A stretch of 64,000 nt of DNA from Sesamum alatum (GCA_034509735.1 JACGWO010000004.1:24099395-24163394); one strand, 5' to 3'. Positions 11,689 to 22,329 are shown, numbered from the stretch's first letter. Program-made: numbers and translations. The notes: a model not told the origin generated them from the sequence alone.

Positions 11689-12025
11689 TATTCATCGCTT
11701 GGGCATCATTCTCAGATGGTTTAGTTGGAAATTTTGATCACAATACATATGCATGTATTAAATATTAATTGCCAAATATAACATTCTCTTGGCTCTAGAT
11801 GTCTATCTTATGAGCAAGAAATCAGTTACATATATCAAACAAAATACAAATATATGTGAAACTTGAACCTAAAATCTCTTTATAATTAAAGTGCTTTGGA
11901 TTCTCACATTACCAACAGGATAAGATCCCCAAAACTCAAAATAACTAACTTAAGTGTATAAAGATGAGTGAAATTGGATCTTATGCTAAAAATAATGGTA
12001 AATCCACCTCAATTTGACTATAATC
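11689..12025. other. Esterase 3' flank
   Basis: AT-rich sequence with no gene seen. The esterase 3' UTR and polyadenylation site should lie in the first 200 bp. Confidence 0.4.
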
Positions 12026-12036
12026 GAAAAATTATA

Positions 12037-12045
12037 TTTTTCGTC
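12037..12045 (+). repeat. MULE target-site duplication, left
   Basis: TTTTTCGTC, identical to 17228-17236. Perfect 9-bp duplication, diagnostic of Mutator superfamily insertion. Confidence 0.95.
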
Positions 12046-12389
12046 GGATTAAAGGCAATTTTAGTCCACTAACTAGTGCCTTTTCTCATTTTAGTCCCGT
12101 AACTTTTTAGGATTTCAATTTAGTCCTGTAACTATTTAAAATTCATCAATTTTGGTACACCGTCTGCCGGAAAGTTGAAAAAGCCACCGGAAAGTCGCAC
12201 ATGGAACTCACGTGCCGCTTTTTTTTTTGATTTCGTTATGTGCCGCTTAAAATTGGGGAAATGTTTTTAATTGGACCAAACCAGCTGACATGGAGCTGAA
12301 ATGGAATTTTTTAAAAAAAAATAAGGAATGACGTGGATTTCTTATCCACGGCATCTGCACACATGGAATTGGGGGGAAAAAACCAAATT
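12046..12389 (+). repeat. MULE left terminal inverted repeat
   Basis: Pairs with 16914-17227. The left copy is about 30 bp longer because a GTGCCGCTT-bounded piece around 12210-12248 is duplicated around a T-run. It contains phrases of the type TTTTAGTCCCGTAACTTTTT. Confidence 0.92.
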
Positions 12390-12394
12390 CATCC

Positions 12395-12402
12395 TCTATA
12401 AG
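12395..12402 (+). promoter_or_regulatory. TATA box of the GRF gene
   Basis: TCTATAAG lies just inside the left TIR, 73-80 bp upstream of the GRF gene's ATG. Confidence 0.5.
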
Positions 12403-12474
12403 TGCAGCTTCTTCTTCGATTTCCCCCAAAATCGAAGAAGAACCCTAGAAACCATTTCTGCTCATTCCCCCACA

Positions 12475-12909
12475 ATGTCGACGACAACGAGCACCGTGGA
12501 TTGCAACTGTGGAAGGCCGGCTGTGATGCGCACTTCGTGGACGAAGGAGAATCCCGGAAGGAGGTTTCTCTCATGCCGCAATTACAAGGTAAGAACAAAT
12601 TGTGAAATCTGAAATTTTTTTCAGCGTTTTCTTCTTCAAGCTCATCTCAAATTCACCGTTTTCGATTATTATTATTTATTTTTTTTGTAGAGAGGAGGGT
12701 GTAGGTTCTTCTTATGGGAGGACCCCCCAATGTGTGAACGGGCTAGGGCCATAATTCCCGGATTGTTGAGAAAAATCAATGCTTTAGAAGAAAAAGTTGA
12801 AGCCATGCGCCGGAGCAACCGTAATATGAGAAATTTGATGATGGGTTTTTTCTTATTCTTTTTTGTTAGATGTATTGCATTTGGGAGTTGGGCATTTCCT
12901 TTGGTTTGA
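12475..12909 (+). CDS. GRF-type zinc finger protein with C-terminal hydrophobic segment (At4g04775-like), MULE-borne
   Basis: Exons 12475-12588 and 12691-12909 join in phase (AAG|GTAAGA, TTGTAG|AGAGG) to give 110 residues. Residues 10-50 form a GRF zinc finger: Cys10, Cys12, Cys34 and Cys42 are the likely metal ligands, with G28-R-R-F31 as the name-giving motif and a WEDPP end. Residues 60-85 look like a short coiled coil (GLLRKINALEEKVEAM). Residues 87-102 are strongly hydrophobic (FFLFFF) and could be a membrane anchor. GRF fingers bind nucleic acid in proteins such as TOP3A and APE2/NEIL3; the role of the short plant forms is not established. It lies in the mudrB position of the element, which suggests it assists transposition, but that is inference. 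Confidence 0.85.
12589..12690 (+). other. Intron of the GRF gene
   Basis: 102-bp GT-AG intron with a T-rich acceptor tract, splitting the zinc finger between its third and fourth cysteines. Confidence 0.8.
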
Positions 12910-13253
12910 GTTTTATTGTAATTGAAATTGTACTTATATTGTAATGGAATGGAATTTTATTGTAATGGAAATTGTATTTTGTGTATTTTGTGTTAATGCA
13001 ATGGAGCTATTTGTCAGTTACACACCTTGTTTACAATGGTTTAAAATGCAGAAAAGAAAACATGAAATGCAAATATTAACAGTAAAAAGACTAGTTTAAA
13101 AACTGGAAATTGACTTTGAAAAGCCAAGAAGGGCTGTGATTGTTACAGCAATTAACATAAAAAACATCAGTCAAGGCTGTAAGTGTTTACAAAAAACTGG
13201 CTTAAAAAAGAACTAAGTACATATGGTTCAAGTCTAAAAACTTGTCTAAGCAT
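12910..13253. other. Region between the convergent MULE genes
   Basis: Both genes end into this 344-bp stretch. It is AT-rich, with repeated TTGTAATGGAA tracts near 12910-12980. Both polyadenylation signals are expected here; no other gene seen. Confidence 0.5.
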
Positions 13254-15186
13254 TCAAGAATCTAGACTTTTCATTTGGTTCAAGTCTAAAAACTTATGGC
13301 CTCCTTCTTTAAGTATTGGGTGACTTGTTGCATTTCTTGGCCTAGTAGAAAATGATGGCAACACTTGTCTGCCTCCTAAAGGTGGAGGTGCTCGGATTGT
13401 GACTCTAGGTTGTAAAGATGACTGTGGGTGGGTCATTTGCAACTGATGAAACATAGATGGCCCAGGCATGTACAATGGTGGAGGGGGTGCAGCTTGAGGT
13501 TGCAGCTGATCTTGTGTCAAGCATGCTTCAGGTTGCTCCTCTTCAATGTCCACTTGCAAGGGTGGAAGAATGTTTGGCAGTTGAGTTCCCTGCAAACATA
13601 GCACAAAAAACTGTAAGTTATATTATTAAAAATACAAACAGAAATTGTAAATGTACTTACAATCAATGCAGCCTGTTCCAAAGCCTCTGTTTCAGACTCC
13701 TGTTCTTCTTCAGTTTCTATTGGTTCATCTGCATGACTTGCTTCATGTCCTTCTTCACCAATCTGTAGATAAAAAATAAGATGTCAGAATGTACTTTACA
13801 AAGGGGTAATAAGATGTCAGAATGTAAAACATATACCTGTTGGCCTGGATTTGGCATTCTTTCAGGGCATTTGGCTGTATTATGTCCAGGCTCTCCACAA
13901 GTCCTGCAGTGCACTGTCTTTTGGTGTCTCTTGAGCTTGTGCACTTGTGTTCTCCTTGACTTTTTGGTCTTCAATGTTGGCTCATCACTCTCTCTTCTCC
14001 TAGCCTTTTTGGGCCTTCCTGGACCCCTGCCAAAGTTTGGTGGTAGGGGGGATATGATGCAGGACTCGTACCACATTCCTTCATGGCTCATTGGTTGGAT
14101 TGCAGGTGCATAGACTTTTTTGTATGTTTCTACAGTGTAACAGTCATGCACATAGTCTATGGGGTCTTGCTTTTGATGGTATATAGCACAACAGGCATGT
14201 TTACATGGAATGCCTGACAACTGCCGTTTCCTACAACTGCAACTTCTCATACTTAAATCCACAGCATGTTGACTCCCATCAAAACAAGACACCTGATAAT
14301 GTTGATCATCTGCTTTTATTGGCATACAGTCACAAATCTTGCTTAATTGTTTTTGTAGGATTGCTTCAATTTTAGGACATAACCTATTCTTCCACCTAGC
14401 AGCACATCTGTCTCTGTTCTCCTGCATCCTCCTCATGAGGTATTCTCTAATCCATTCTAACATAGTTAGAATGGGTTTTTCCCTTGCATCCAGTATACAT
14501 GCATTGAAAGACTCACATACGTTATTCAGCAGCATGTCACAGGTGTTAATCTCATTGAAATGTGATCTGGACCATTGTGTTGCTGGTTTATCATACAACC
14601 ATTCATATGCAGTTTCTGAAAGATTTTTAAGTTCTTGCATTCTCATCTTCCGTTCACTAACTGTACAGGCTCGTGCTGCATTCCACAAAGCATTTTTAAA
14701 AGCTAAACCCCTAAAACCAGCTTGCTTAAAATTGCTATGCAAGTGCCTCACACAATGTCTTACATCACTCCCAGGGAAGACTTCTTCAAAAGCTTGCATT
14801 AAGCCCTTTTGTTTGTCCGACATAAAAGTGTATTCAAATTCCCTAGAAATATTCAAATCATGTTTTAGGACAATGAGAAACCACTCCCAAGTCTCCCTAC
14901 ATTCCTTATCCACCACTGCATAAGCAATCGGGAATAAGTTGTTGTTGGGATCAACTCCAACCGCAGTCAATAAAATCCTCCCATGAGGCCCCTTTAGATG
15001 ACACCCATCAACCCCAATGATGGGCCTACAACCAGCCTTAAACCCTCTCTTTAATGCCCCAAAGCATACATAGAATCTGTTAAATCTGGTTTCTCTCATA
15101 TTATCCTCAGTCCTAAGAATTACTGTAGACCCCGGATTTGTTCTTCTTATTTCTTCAGAATAGTCCCAAAGTCTACTGTATGCCAT
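13254..15186 (-). CDS. MULE transposase, catalytic and C-terminal part (MURA-like)
   Basis: Exons 15186-13837, 13762-13661 and 13589-13254 join in phase (CAG|GTATAT, CTACAG|ATTGG, ATT|GTAAGT, TTGCAG|GGAAC). Numbered from the Met at 15186, the DDE residues are Asp60 (GVDGCHLKG), Asp124 (FMSDKQKG) and Glu225 (NNVCESFN). A SWIM zinc finger follows (C316-S-C318, C328-K-H330), then a basic stretch GRGPGRPKKARRR, a CCHC zinc knuckle (C427, C430, H435, C440), an acidic exon (13762-13661) and a Pro/Gln-rich tail. The protein would cut and paste elements bearing the matching TIRs in the nucleus. The Met is only the first in this frame: coding clearly continues upstream across small frameshifts at about 15187-15315. 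Confidence 0.93.
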
Positions 15187-15314
15187 TCAGGAGAACCCTC
15201 AATCTCTTTCAGTGCAGCTTTTTTGCTCTGTAAGCTTGTTGTTTTGACACATTCACCCTTAGTTCATTAATTATATCCATCCTGAATCCTTTGACACACC
15301 TCTTCGGATCAGAT
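15187..15314 (-). pseudogene. Frameshifted linker of the MULE transposase
   Basis: The expected transposase sequence continues through this stretch, but in changing frames. After the stop of the N-terminal frame at 15315, a +1 frame encodes FKSDPKRCVKGF, then a frame change at a run of A near 15223, then another just before the Met at 15186. Three apparent single-base indels within about 130 bp separate the N-terminal half from the catalytic half. They may be real decay or sequence errors in short homopolymers. Confidence 0.75.
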
Positions 15315-16360
15315 TTAAATTTCTACAAAATACCTATCTTTCAACCATTTTGTCTTCATATTCTTCACTTCAAAGATTTGTGGACAAGAGTGGTGAGATT
15401 GCAATAGATTAATCTGAAAGGTCTCCTCACCCTTTACTTTAATTTCATGAATCTTCCATTGACAATCAACATCCCCACATATTGCATACACCCTTTGTTT
15501 GTCATTTTTAGTGAATTTCAATGTCCTCTTTATCTTTATTGCATGGGATTGCAAAGCTTTTCTAAATTCTTGTTTATTGCTAAACAACATCCCAATTTCG
15601 AATGTTGGGTCATATATTTCTTCTGCATTAAAAAGAGGCCCTGCAGCACCCTCTTCATCCCCATTATCTGAATCCCTCTTCTCATCTAGTTCCCCATCAT
15701 TATCAACCACATCCTCCTCTTCATCCTCACTAGACTCATCACTATCCATTGAATCCCTAGCAATTTCACCCTCAACACCCTCACCCCCTTCATCTCCTTC
15801 ACAACCCTCATGTAATTCTTCCCCTTCAAAGTCACTATCATGAAGATCACCCCCCTCAGCACCCTGCAGACCCTCAGCACCCTGCAGACTCTCCCCCCCT
15901 ACAGCACATTCACCACCCTCAGCACCCTGCAGACTCTCACCCTCTGCAGCACATTCACCTCCTTCACCACCTTGCAGACTCTCACCCCCTACAGCCCCCA
16001 GAAAAGTAAAGGCCTCACCCTCACCCACCTCATCCATTTCATTTCTAACAAGCCCCTCATCCCCCTCAACTTCAACATAAATAAACATCTCCCTGTTTTT
16101 TTTAATTTTCCTCCATTCTCTTTTCATATCTTTGTTATCAACTAACAATTTGAACCCTCTATTCACAATTACATAAAATCTCCTATCCTTCCGTAGCCCA
16201 AGACGATCAGAAAAAAAGTTTAATGTCTCAATATTTATCTCTTGGGCCAATACATAATCATACTTGGTCACACTACCTCCCTCATACATTGCTTCTGGGA
16301 CATGTCTAGCTAAACCATTGTAATGCATAGACAATGTAATGGAATCACTTTCGGGGTCTG
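15315..16360 (-). CDS. MULE transposase, N-terminal part (PB1-like and MuDR domains)
   Basis: An exon appears to start at 16357 after a strong acceptor (long T-run, AATTCCAG). It encodes a PB1-like N-terminal domain (with ALxxEIN-type text around LAQEINIETL and a FYVIVNRGFKLL strand), a very acidic Gly/Glu-rich repeat region (about 15690-16020, repeating GGESLQGAEG), then the MuDR-type DNA-binding domain (EIGMLFSNKQEFRKALQSH through a C-x-W-K motif to PQIFEVKNMKTKWLKDRYF). It ends at an internal stop caused by a frameshift at 15315. The upstream open frame to 16640 is intron-like and should not be counted as protein. Confidence 0.82.
15840..16000 (-). repeat. Minisatellite coding an acidic Gly/Glu repeat
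   Basis: CACCCTGCAGACTCTC-type units recur on the + strand, giving GESLQGAEGGECA-type repeats in the minus-strand protein, between the PB1-like and MuDR domains. Confidence 0.75.
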
Positions 16361-16699
16361 GAATTAAAAAAAAAAAAAAACAGAAAACAACAAAAAAGCA
16401 ACAGTCAACAAAATAGTAAACAAAGATATACCAGGGGACCACCCCTATTAACAAAGACGAAGCACAAAACACAAAAAATACCCAGCAAGGATCCACAGAT
16501 ACAACAATAAACATACAATAATGGACACAGTACACAAAAACACAGCAACAGTCCACAATACCAACAAAAATACAAAAATGAGAACCCAGCAAGGGTCCAC
16601 ACACTCGATAAAAATAAGAACCCAGCAAGGGTCCACACACTCTATTCGAAGCATTCTTTAATCAGAAAATATGTAAATAAAAATGCGGGGGAAGCTTAC
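16361..16699 (-). other. Probable first intron of the transposase gene
   Basis: Donor ATATC|GTAAGC at 16700/16699 and acceptor AATTCCAG|ACCCC at 16358/16357 are strong, but joining them does not keep the frame open, so another small exon, an alternative donor near 16720, or one more indel is needed. It contains a tandem repeat of AACCCAGCAAGGGTCCACAC (about 16580-16643). Confidence 0.5.
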
Positions 16700-16896
16700 G
16701 ATATCGTGGGGGAGGCATACCCACATGCCTCGCGTGCCTTATCACCACCATACTGTTCCAGTTCTCCGCTTGAATACGCCGACTTCTGCCTTCTCTTCCT
16801 TGCTCCTGTTTGCAAACGGGTGTAGGGATTTTTAGGGCTCTTCTTTCTTTTAGATTTTAGGGCTTTAGATTTTGGGGATTTTGGGGCTTCAATCAT
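16700..16896 (-). CDS. Probable first exon of the MULE transposase
   Basis: It opens with ATG at 16896, only about 18 bp inside the right TIR. It encodes a Lys/Pro/Ser-rich basic start (PKSPKSKALKSKRKKSPKNP) that could serve as a nuclear localisation signal, and ends at a consensus donor. The join to the next exon is unresolved. Confidence 0.55.
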
Positions 16897-16913
16897 CTGT
16901 TTGTTTAGGGCAG

Positions 16914-17227
16914 ATTTGGTTTTCCCCCCAATTCCATGTGTGCAGATGACGTGGATAAGAAATCCACGTCATTCCTTATTTTTTTTTAAAAAATTCCATT
17001 TCAGCTCCATGTCAGCTGGTTTGGTCCAATTAAAAACATTTTCCCAATTTTAAGCGGCACGTGAGTTCCATGTGCGACTTTCCGGTGGCTTTTTTCAACT
17101 TTCCGGCAGACGGTGTACCAAAATTGATGAATTTTAAATAGTTACAGGACTAAATTGAAACCCTAGAAAGTTACGGGACTAAAATGAGAAAAGGCACTAG
17201 TTAGTGGACTAAAATTGCCTTTGATCC
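16914..17227 (-). repeat. MULE right terminal inverted repeat
   Basis: Inverted copy of 12046-12389, ending in the complement of GGATCAAAGGCAATTTTAGT. It lies just upstream of the transposase gene and probably holds its promoter. Confidence 0.92.
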
Positions 17228-17236
17228 TTTTTCGTC
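17228..17236 (+). repeat. MULE target-site duplication, right
   Basis: TTTTTCGTC, identical to 12037-12045. Confidence 0.95.
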
Positions 17237-17559
17237 CTATAATTTGTGCCCAATACTCTCATAGTTAACTTGTAATAAGTTTCATTTCAAGTACTCTTCC
17301 TCCTAACTTTCTTCAGAAAATTGACGTAAACTAACCACGTACAAGCTATGTGACGTTATCCTTGTAGAATAGAGGAAAAGACTACGTTACTATTGGTAGG
17401 AGAATTGAACGTGATAATCTTTTAAGGTTATGGGACTATTTTTGATAATTCATAAATAATGATTTTAAAAATGTACATAACATACACTATGGGACAAAAA
17501 ATATAATTTCTCCATTTAATCACTTAAATTGATTTCTCAAACTTAGCTTTTGTTGGGCA

Positions 17560-17745
17560 CTATAGTCCCTAGTTTTATATACCTATGTTGGGGTAATTAT
17601 GATTTTGGTCCTGAACATAGCCACTTATGTGCTTTTGGTTCTTAAATAGTTTGAGGTTGCAGTTTGGTTCTCAAACTTTTACTTCATTGGCATTTTTTCC
17701 TTAGTAGGCTAATAAAGTTGACGAAATTGCACACGTGGGGCCGGT
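17560..17745. mobile_element. Possible truncated Mutator-type MITE end
   Basis: GGTAATTATGATTTTGGTCC followed by GTGCTTTTGGTTC, TTTGGTTCTC and CACGTGGGGCCGG resembles one arm of the window's palindromic MITEs. No second arm is visible. Confidence 0.3.
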
Positions 17746-18735
17746 TTAGAGGGCAAATGCAACCATTTTCCTCCCATTTTGTAATCTTCTTCAAGATGGT
17801 CTAAACCTCCAATTTTCTCTACTTTCTTCAAGTTTTAAGGGAGAAGAGACAAAAAAATATGAGTACAAGCGACAAATTTTCTCTATAATCTTAACAACAT
17901 ATTGCGAATGACTTGCATTGTGTATAATGGAGTATGCAAAAATTCCTGCAACATGTGTAATGCAAAAAACAACATCCATGCCCATACTGATTTTTCTGAA
18001 TATTTGATTTAGTTGGAGTTATTTTTACTTTAAATGATTAAATATGATTTCTCCATGCAAATTTAATTCTAGTTAATTTTGGAAATATTTCCTAATAAAA
18101 TTTATTATTTGAAATGTTCAAATGTTTATTTTAGAAGGTCTTGGGTGTTTTTTAGAATTAATTGAACATTATATGGGATTAAAATGCTTGACTTATTCGA
18201 AAAACATGGGATTTCCAAAAGTGATGAAAAATATTTCCATGGGGATTTAATTGTCTGGATTATGCAAAACTTAATTTAATCATTAACATTTCATAAATGT
18301 TTTAATGTGACTAATATGTTTTGAAAATATGTTAAGGGTATCCATTATTAAGTTGCAAATAGTTTAGGGTCTAAATGTGTTTTGGGCATAAATTTGCAAG
18401 TATGATATAAGATATCAAAGTTTATAAATGAGATGTATTGTGCATTTTTAATATGTGATATTTTAAATGTAATGTATTTTATTTATGTGATAAATAAATT
18501 TAAAGGAGGATCACAGAATCCAAGCCCATTGATTGGTAATTTCTGTTGGATTTAGCTGCCTCTTTATTGTTCTCTCTCTCATTTTTAGCTTTGTTAATAG
18601 AAATACTTTCTTTTCTCCCTCCAATGTACTCCCCTCAACTGTTGATGGGACTTTGTTTATTTTCTTTGTAATGAGTGTAAGTGGAGGTGAGGATTCTTGT
18701 AAAATAAATGTAAGAAAGCCTAATCCATGAGATGG
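17746..18735. other. No gene recognised
   Basis: Mostly AT-rich DNA. A moderately balanced stretch at 18510-18735 has short open frames but no family signature. Confidence 0.4.
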
Positions 18736-18739
18736 ATTT

Positions 18740-19690
18740 CAAGTCGGGTTCATAGAGATGAAGCCCACAGTGATATTGACTGGGGAGAATAAGATCAACC
18801 ATAGTGAAAGGTTGTTGAGAGAAGGGCCGGAAAAGAAACGGGCGCGGTAGCCATCGATCATGCCAAACTCAAATACTTCTTCCATCTCCAACATGCCACC
18901 GACATCCCGCATCCATAATAAACTTAGCACCGATGATATTCCGCCAAGTCGCTAAGGGATTATGTCCTAACGTTGTATAATGAAAGAACGTCATCGGGAA
19001 GTGGCATGCTTTATGGATCCTCGCAAGAAGACTTTTTGGATTTGTGAGTATTCCCCATGCTTTCTTATCCAATAGCGCCAAGTTGAAGCATCGTAAATCA
19101 CGAAAACCAAAACCACCAGCATGCTTACTCTTACAAAGATAAGACCAAGCAACCATTCAATTCGACAATGCTTACAGGAACTCCACTAGAATTTTGTAGA
19201 AGCCGAGTGCATTTCACGAATTAATGACTTAGGCAAAAGGAAGCATTGTATTATGTAGTTGGGAATAGTTCGGAGAACAACCTTGACAAGAACCTCCTTA
19301 CCAGCAGTAGATAGAGACTTTTCAGATCAGCCCATTAATCGAGCCCAAATTCTACTCCTCAAGCCTTGGAAGACTTTAATTTTTGCCATGCCAACCACAG
19401 AGGGTAAACCCAAGTATTTTTCTAGTTTCTCCACAACTACTACGTCAGAATTTCTACCAATCGGAGCTATCGTGCAACCTCAACATTAGGATTAAAAACA
19501 AGCTTAGATTTCTCAAAATTTGTCTTTGGACCTGATGCCCTTTCATAGATGTTGAGTATTCCCCCAATCCCCATGACAGCCTCCTCCATTGCTTTTGGAA
19601 AAATCAGGAATCATCAGTAAAGAGGAGGTGAGACTCTCTTGGAGCTCGTCTGGTAACTGCAATACCCTGGATCACCCCTCGCATTCAGCG
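18740..19690 (-). pseudogene. L1-type LINE reverse transcriptase remnant
   Basis: On the minus strand, 19690-19600 encodes the end of a reverse transcriptase with RAPRESHLLFTDDS, the FxDD active-site box of plant L1 LINEs. 19489-19259 continues with KYLGLPSVVG-type and RIWARLMG-type text. 19156-18870 carries the post-RT region (SKHAGGFGFRDLRCFNLALL, NPLATWRNIIGAKF, CRWHVGDGRSI). Stops and frame changes break it, and no endonuclease domain or poly-A tail is seen. It is a 5'-truncated, dead copy. Confidence 0.85.
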
Positions 19691-19883
19691 TCCTGCAGCA
19701 ACAAACTAAATACTTCAGATCAAGGATAAAGAGGTAACACCACCCTTATCATTCATTCATTTAAAGATGCCAACACCACCCTTTCTATATACTAGTAGTA
19801 ACCACGTGTGATGCATGTAATACTTATTATCTCGATCAAATGATTATATTATTTAAAAGTTTAAGTAAGCAAAAATACAAGCT

Positions 19884-19932
19884 ATTCATAAATTAATTAG
19901 AAATATTATTTTAAAATTTAATGAGTACTTTA
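19884..19932 (+). repeat. Direct repeat flanking the solo LTR, left copy
   Basis: About 49 bp, including AATATTATTTTAAAATTTAA, repeated at 21979-22027 with few differences. The left copy ends exactly where the LTR-like element starts. Confidence 0.7.
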
Positions 19933-21973
19933 TGTAAGCGAAGCGGATCGGCCCGGGAGATGGCGCGTGCGGAAGCATGGGGGCGTTTAAACGAAATGAA
20001 AACGCAAACATGCATAATTAAAATGGAATTTAAAACCGATCAAGGGGTGTTTCCTTGATTCTCCCGGGCGTTTGGTGTATCTCATGAATAAAATAAAACA
20101 TGCATAATTCATGGAGCATAGGGTGGAACGAAGAAACGGAATCGTAACAAGTGTACTCACCCTTGTAGCTTTCTTTATTTAGCTACACACGTTGTTCCCG
20201 AATTTGACACCTAGATCCCAACATAGAGATCCTCCATATTGTCCAAGCAATTCACTGGAATCTTGATACCCTCATGCTAGCAAGATATCAAAGAAAGGGA
20301 GAAAATAATAGACCAAATGATATTGTTTAACGTGATTGATTGTTCATGTGTCTCCTTGTATCAAAGACAAGAAAACAAGAAAGGCATTTGGAGGTGAAGA
20401 GAGGAGGTGGCCGAGAGGAGGAGGGGCGCCGGTGTGTGTGTGAGATGAGAGTGAGTTGTGTGTGTTGTGTGTGTGTGTCTTGAGTTTATATAGAGTAGTA
20501 TTCCTACTCCTAATCAACCTCTACAAAAGAGACACACTTTGATGACTCTTAGGATTTTGACCTAGTCAAATCTTAGTCAACAAAGGTTTTGTTTAAGTCA
20601 AATTTAATCCTAGCCCTTCATCTCATCTAGCCCCTAGATCAAATCTCATCCGTCCATCCTTGATGGGCTTTATGAAATTGTCCTTTAAATCTAATTTAAA
20701 TAGTCCTGAAGTCCTAATGGGCTTTTAGTATAAATCTAATAAATACTTAAGTCCAAATAAATATTTCCACCTCTTTAATCTAATTAAAAGGGAAATAGCC
20801 CATCCTCTAATCTCATAAATCTAATTTATGAATCAAGCCTAATTAATCTCATTAATTATCAATGGCTCAATACTCCAAAAGAGGACCAATTTAATCTAAT
20901 TAAATCGTCACATCTCCCAGAATTAATTCCAAACTAATTCCTTCACTTCCAGTGAATTGTGTATGACTCTTTAGGTTCACTTTCAGCTAGACTTGGCCAA
21001 ATCTCCAATCATTCCATGACCGGAATTCGCCCGTCACCATGGGTGGCCGTCTAGCAAAGGTCCATGGAACTAGAGACTAGGTGAAATCATGGCGTGAATA
21101 TTTAGGCTCCCGAATACATACGAGCATGGTCCTTCTGTCTACCATCTCACAATTATAAGTCTAGGGTATGGAATTGGACGTCGGTCCCCATCCTTGACTT
21201 AAGCTTTTACTCGTTTACCGACTGAAAACATCACTGGAATCCTATCCCACTATTCAGTCACTGTGGCAACAGATTTTATAGGGAAAGAGTCTCAGAGTGT
21301 AAGTGAGACACTACCGTCAAACATTAACAGGAGAAGGATTCTTTCATGGGACTTACCGTCCACACTACACATTATGACTGAATTAGATAAAGCTTACAAC
21401 ATCCAAGTCTTTCGACCCGCTAGCCTTTCACCAAACTTAAGACACAGGCATGGTGTGTATATCACTATCGTAGTCCCTCCAGTCCGAGGACTAATCTCGT
21501 ACTATCAGAGCCGAGAATACGAGTCAAACCGACCAACCCACTCAAGGCTTTCCATATGACGATTTCTGCGAGTCACCTTAGTCAGCCGGCATCGAGCCAA
21601 CCAACCCACTAACATTGCATGGACGATCCTCGTCCTTTGTCGATGAAACACGATTGCAATCCTTAGTGCAACTCTCGTTTGGACCCTCCATACCCAATCT
21701 CGAGGTCCTTGACTTGGAGGGTTTAAGACCGATCTACAAAGGCAGAATTCATGACTGCCAATCTATGCGCAGTCCAGCCTCTTGGATTAATGCATCCAGT
21801 CTGTGGGCTTTGCTTGTGCTGAACAATAATACAAAATAAGTGAACACAATCAAAGTATGAAATGCCATAAACTGAACATCACTTATATTAAAAACAATTT
21901 ATTTATACCATAATATTCAAGAACAGATTACATAAGCCCAATCAAATTGGCTTCACGGTCACCTATTCTAACA
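19933..21973. mobile_element. Solo LTR-like element, about 2.0 kb
   Basis: It begins TGTAAGCGAAGCGG and ends CACCTATTCTAACA, so it has TG...CA-type ends. Its interior aligns with the longer element at 52504-57254 (GGTCCATGGAACTAGAGA, GGTGGCCGTCTAGCAA/GGTGGCCATCTAGCAA, CGGTCACCTATTC). It has no gag/pol and only small, unrelated open frames. No short target duplication is found at the edges. Confidence 0.65.
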
Positions 21974-21978
21974 TAAGG

Positions 21979-22027
21979 TATTCATATATTAATTCGAAAT
22001 ATTATTTTAAAATTTAATGTCTACTTG
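21979..22027 (+). repeat. Direct repeat flanking the solo LTR, right copy
   Basis: Matches 19884-19932 and starts 6 bp after the LTR end. Confidence 0.7.
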
Positions 22028-22329
22028 ATAAATGAAATATTTTATCCACTAAGCTTAATGAATTTGAACTTTTACACATTATTGTAAAAACTTTCTATTC
22101 AATGAAAATTCAAAAGCTAAATAACAATATAACTAAATAAGTTGTTATGTCAACATATGGTTTCGTTATTCATTGGATTGTTCGATTTTGTTGGCAGGAG
22201 AAGCCCTCTTGCTTTGTTTTCATGAATTTTTTTTTATATACGTTCATTTATGTAAAAAATACATTAAATTTGCATATAAAAATACATATAAAAAAATAAA
22301 TTCCTTTATGTAAAAATAAAAATACATAT

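Larger units (their letters stand above)
12046..17227. mobile_element. Complete two-gene Mutator-like element (MULE)
   Basis: A 5182-bp element with long terminal inverted repeats, starting GGATTAAAGGCAATTTTAGT and ending with the complement of GGATCAAAGGCAATTTTAGT, flanked by identical 9-bp TTTTTCGTC. It carries two convergent genes, each starting just inside one TIR: a GRF-zinc-finger gene on + (12475-12909) and a MURA-type transposase on - (16896-13254). The layout parallels maize MuDR (mudrA and mudrB). The perfect target duplication suggests a fairly young insertion, although the transposase carries small indels. Confidence 0.95.
12026..17522. mobile_element. Older MITE split by the MULE
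   Basis: If the MULE and one target duplication are removed, 12026-12045 joins 17237-17522. The joined block begins GAAAAATTATATTTTTCGTC and ends GGGACAAAAAATATAATTTC, near-perfect inverted ends of a roughly 300-bp non-coding element. Its own flanks (ACTATAATC and CATTTAATC) match at 6 of 9 positions, a possible decayed 9-bp duplication. Confidence 0.5.

Noticed and set aside
14339..14923. A 194-residue + strand open frame
   Set aside because: It lies antisense to the well-conserved transposase core and has no family signature.
15315..16640. A single long open frame read as one protein including a Cys/Phe/Val-rich start
   Set aside because: The stretch upstream of about 16357 ends in a strong splice acceptor, contains tandem repeats and no conserved domain, and is better explained as intron.
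21263..21839. Two + strand open frames of about 98 and 74 residues
   Set aside because: They fall within a solo LTR whose relative at 52504-57254 does not keep them, and no domain is recognised.
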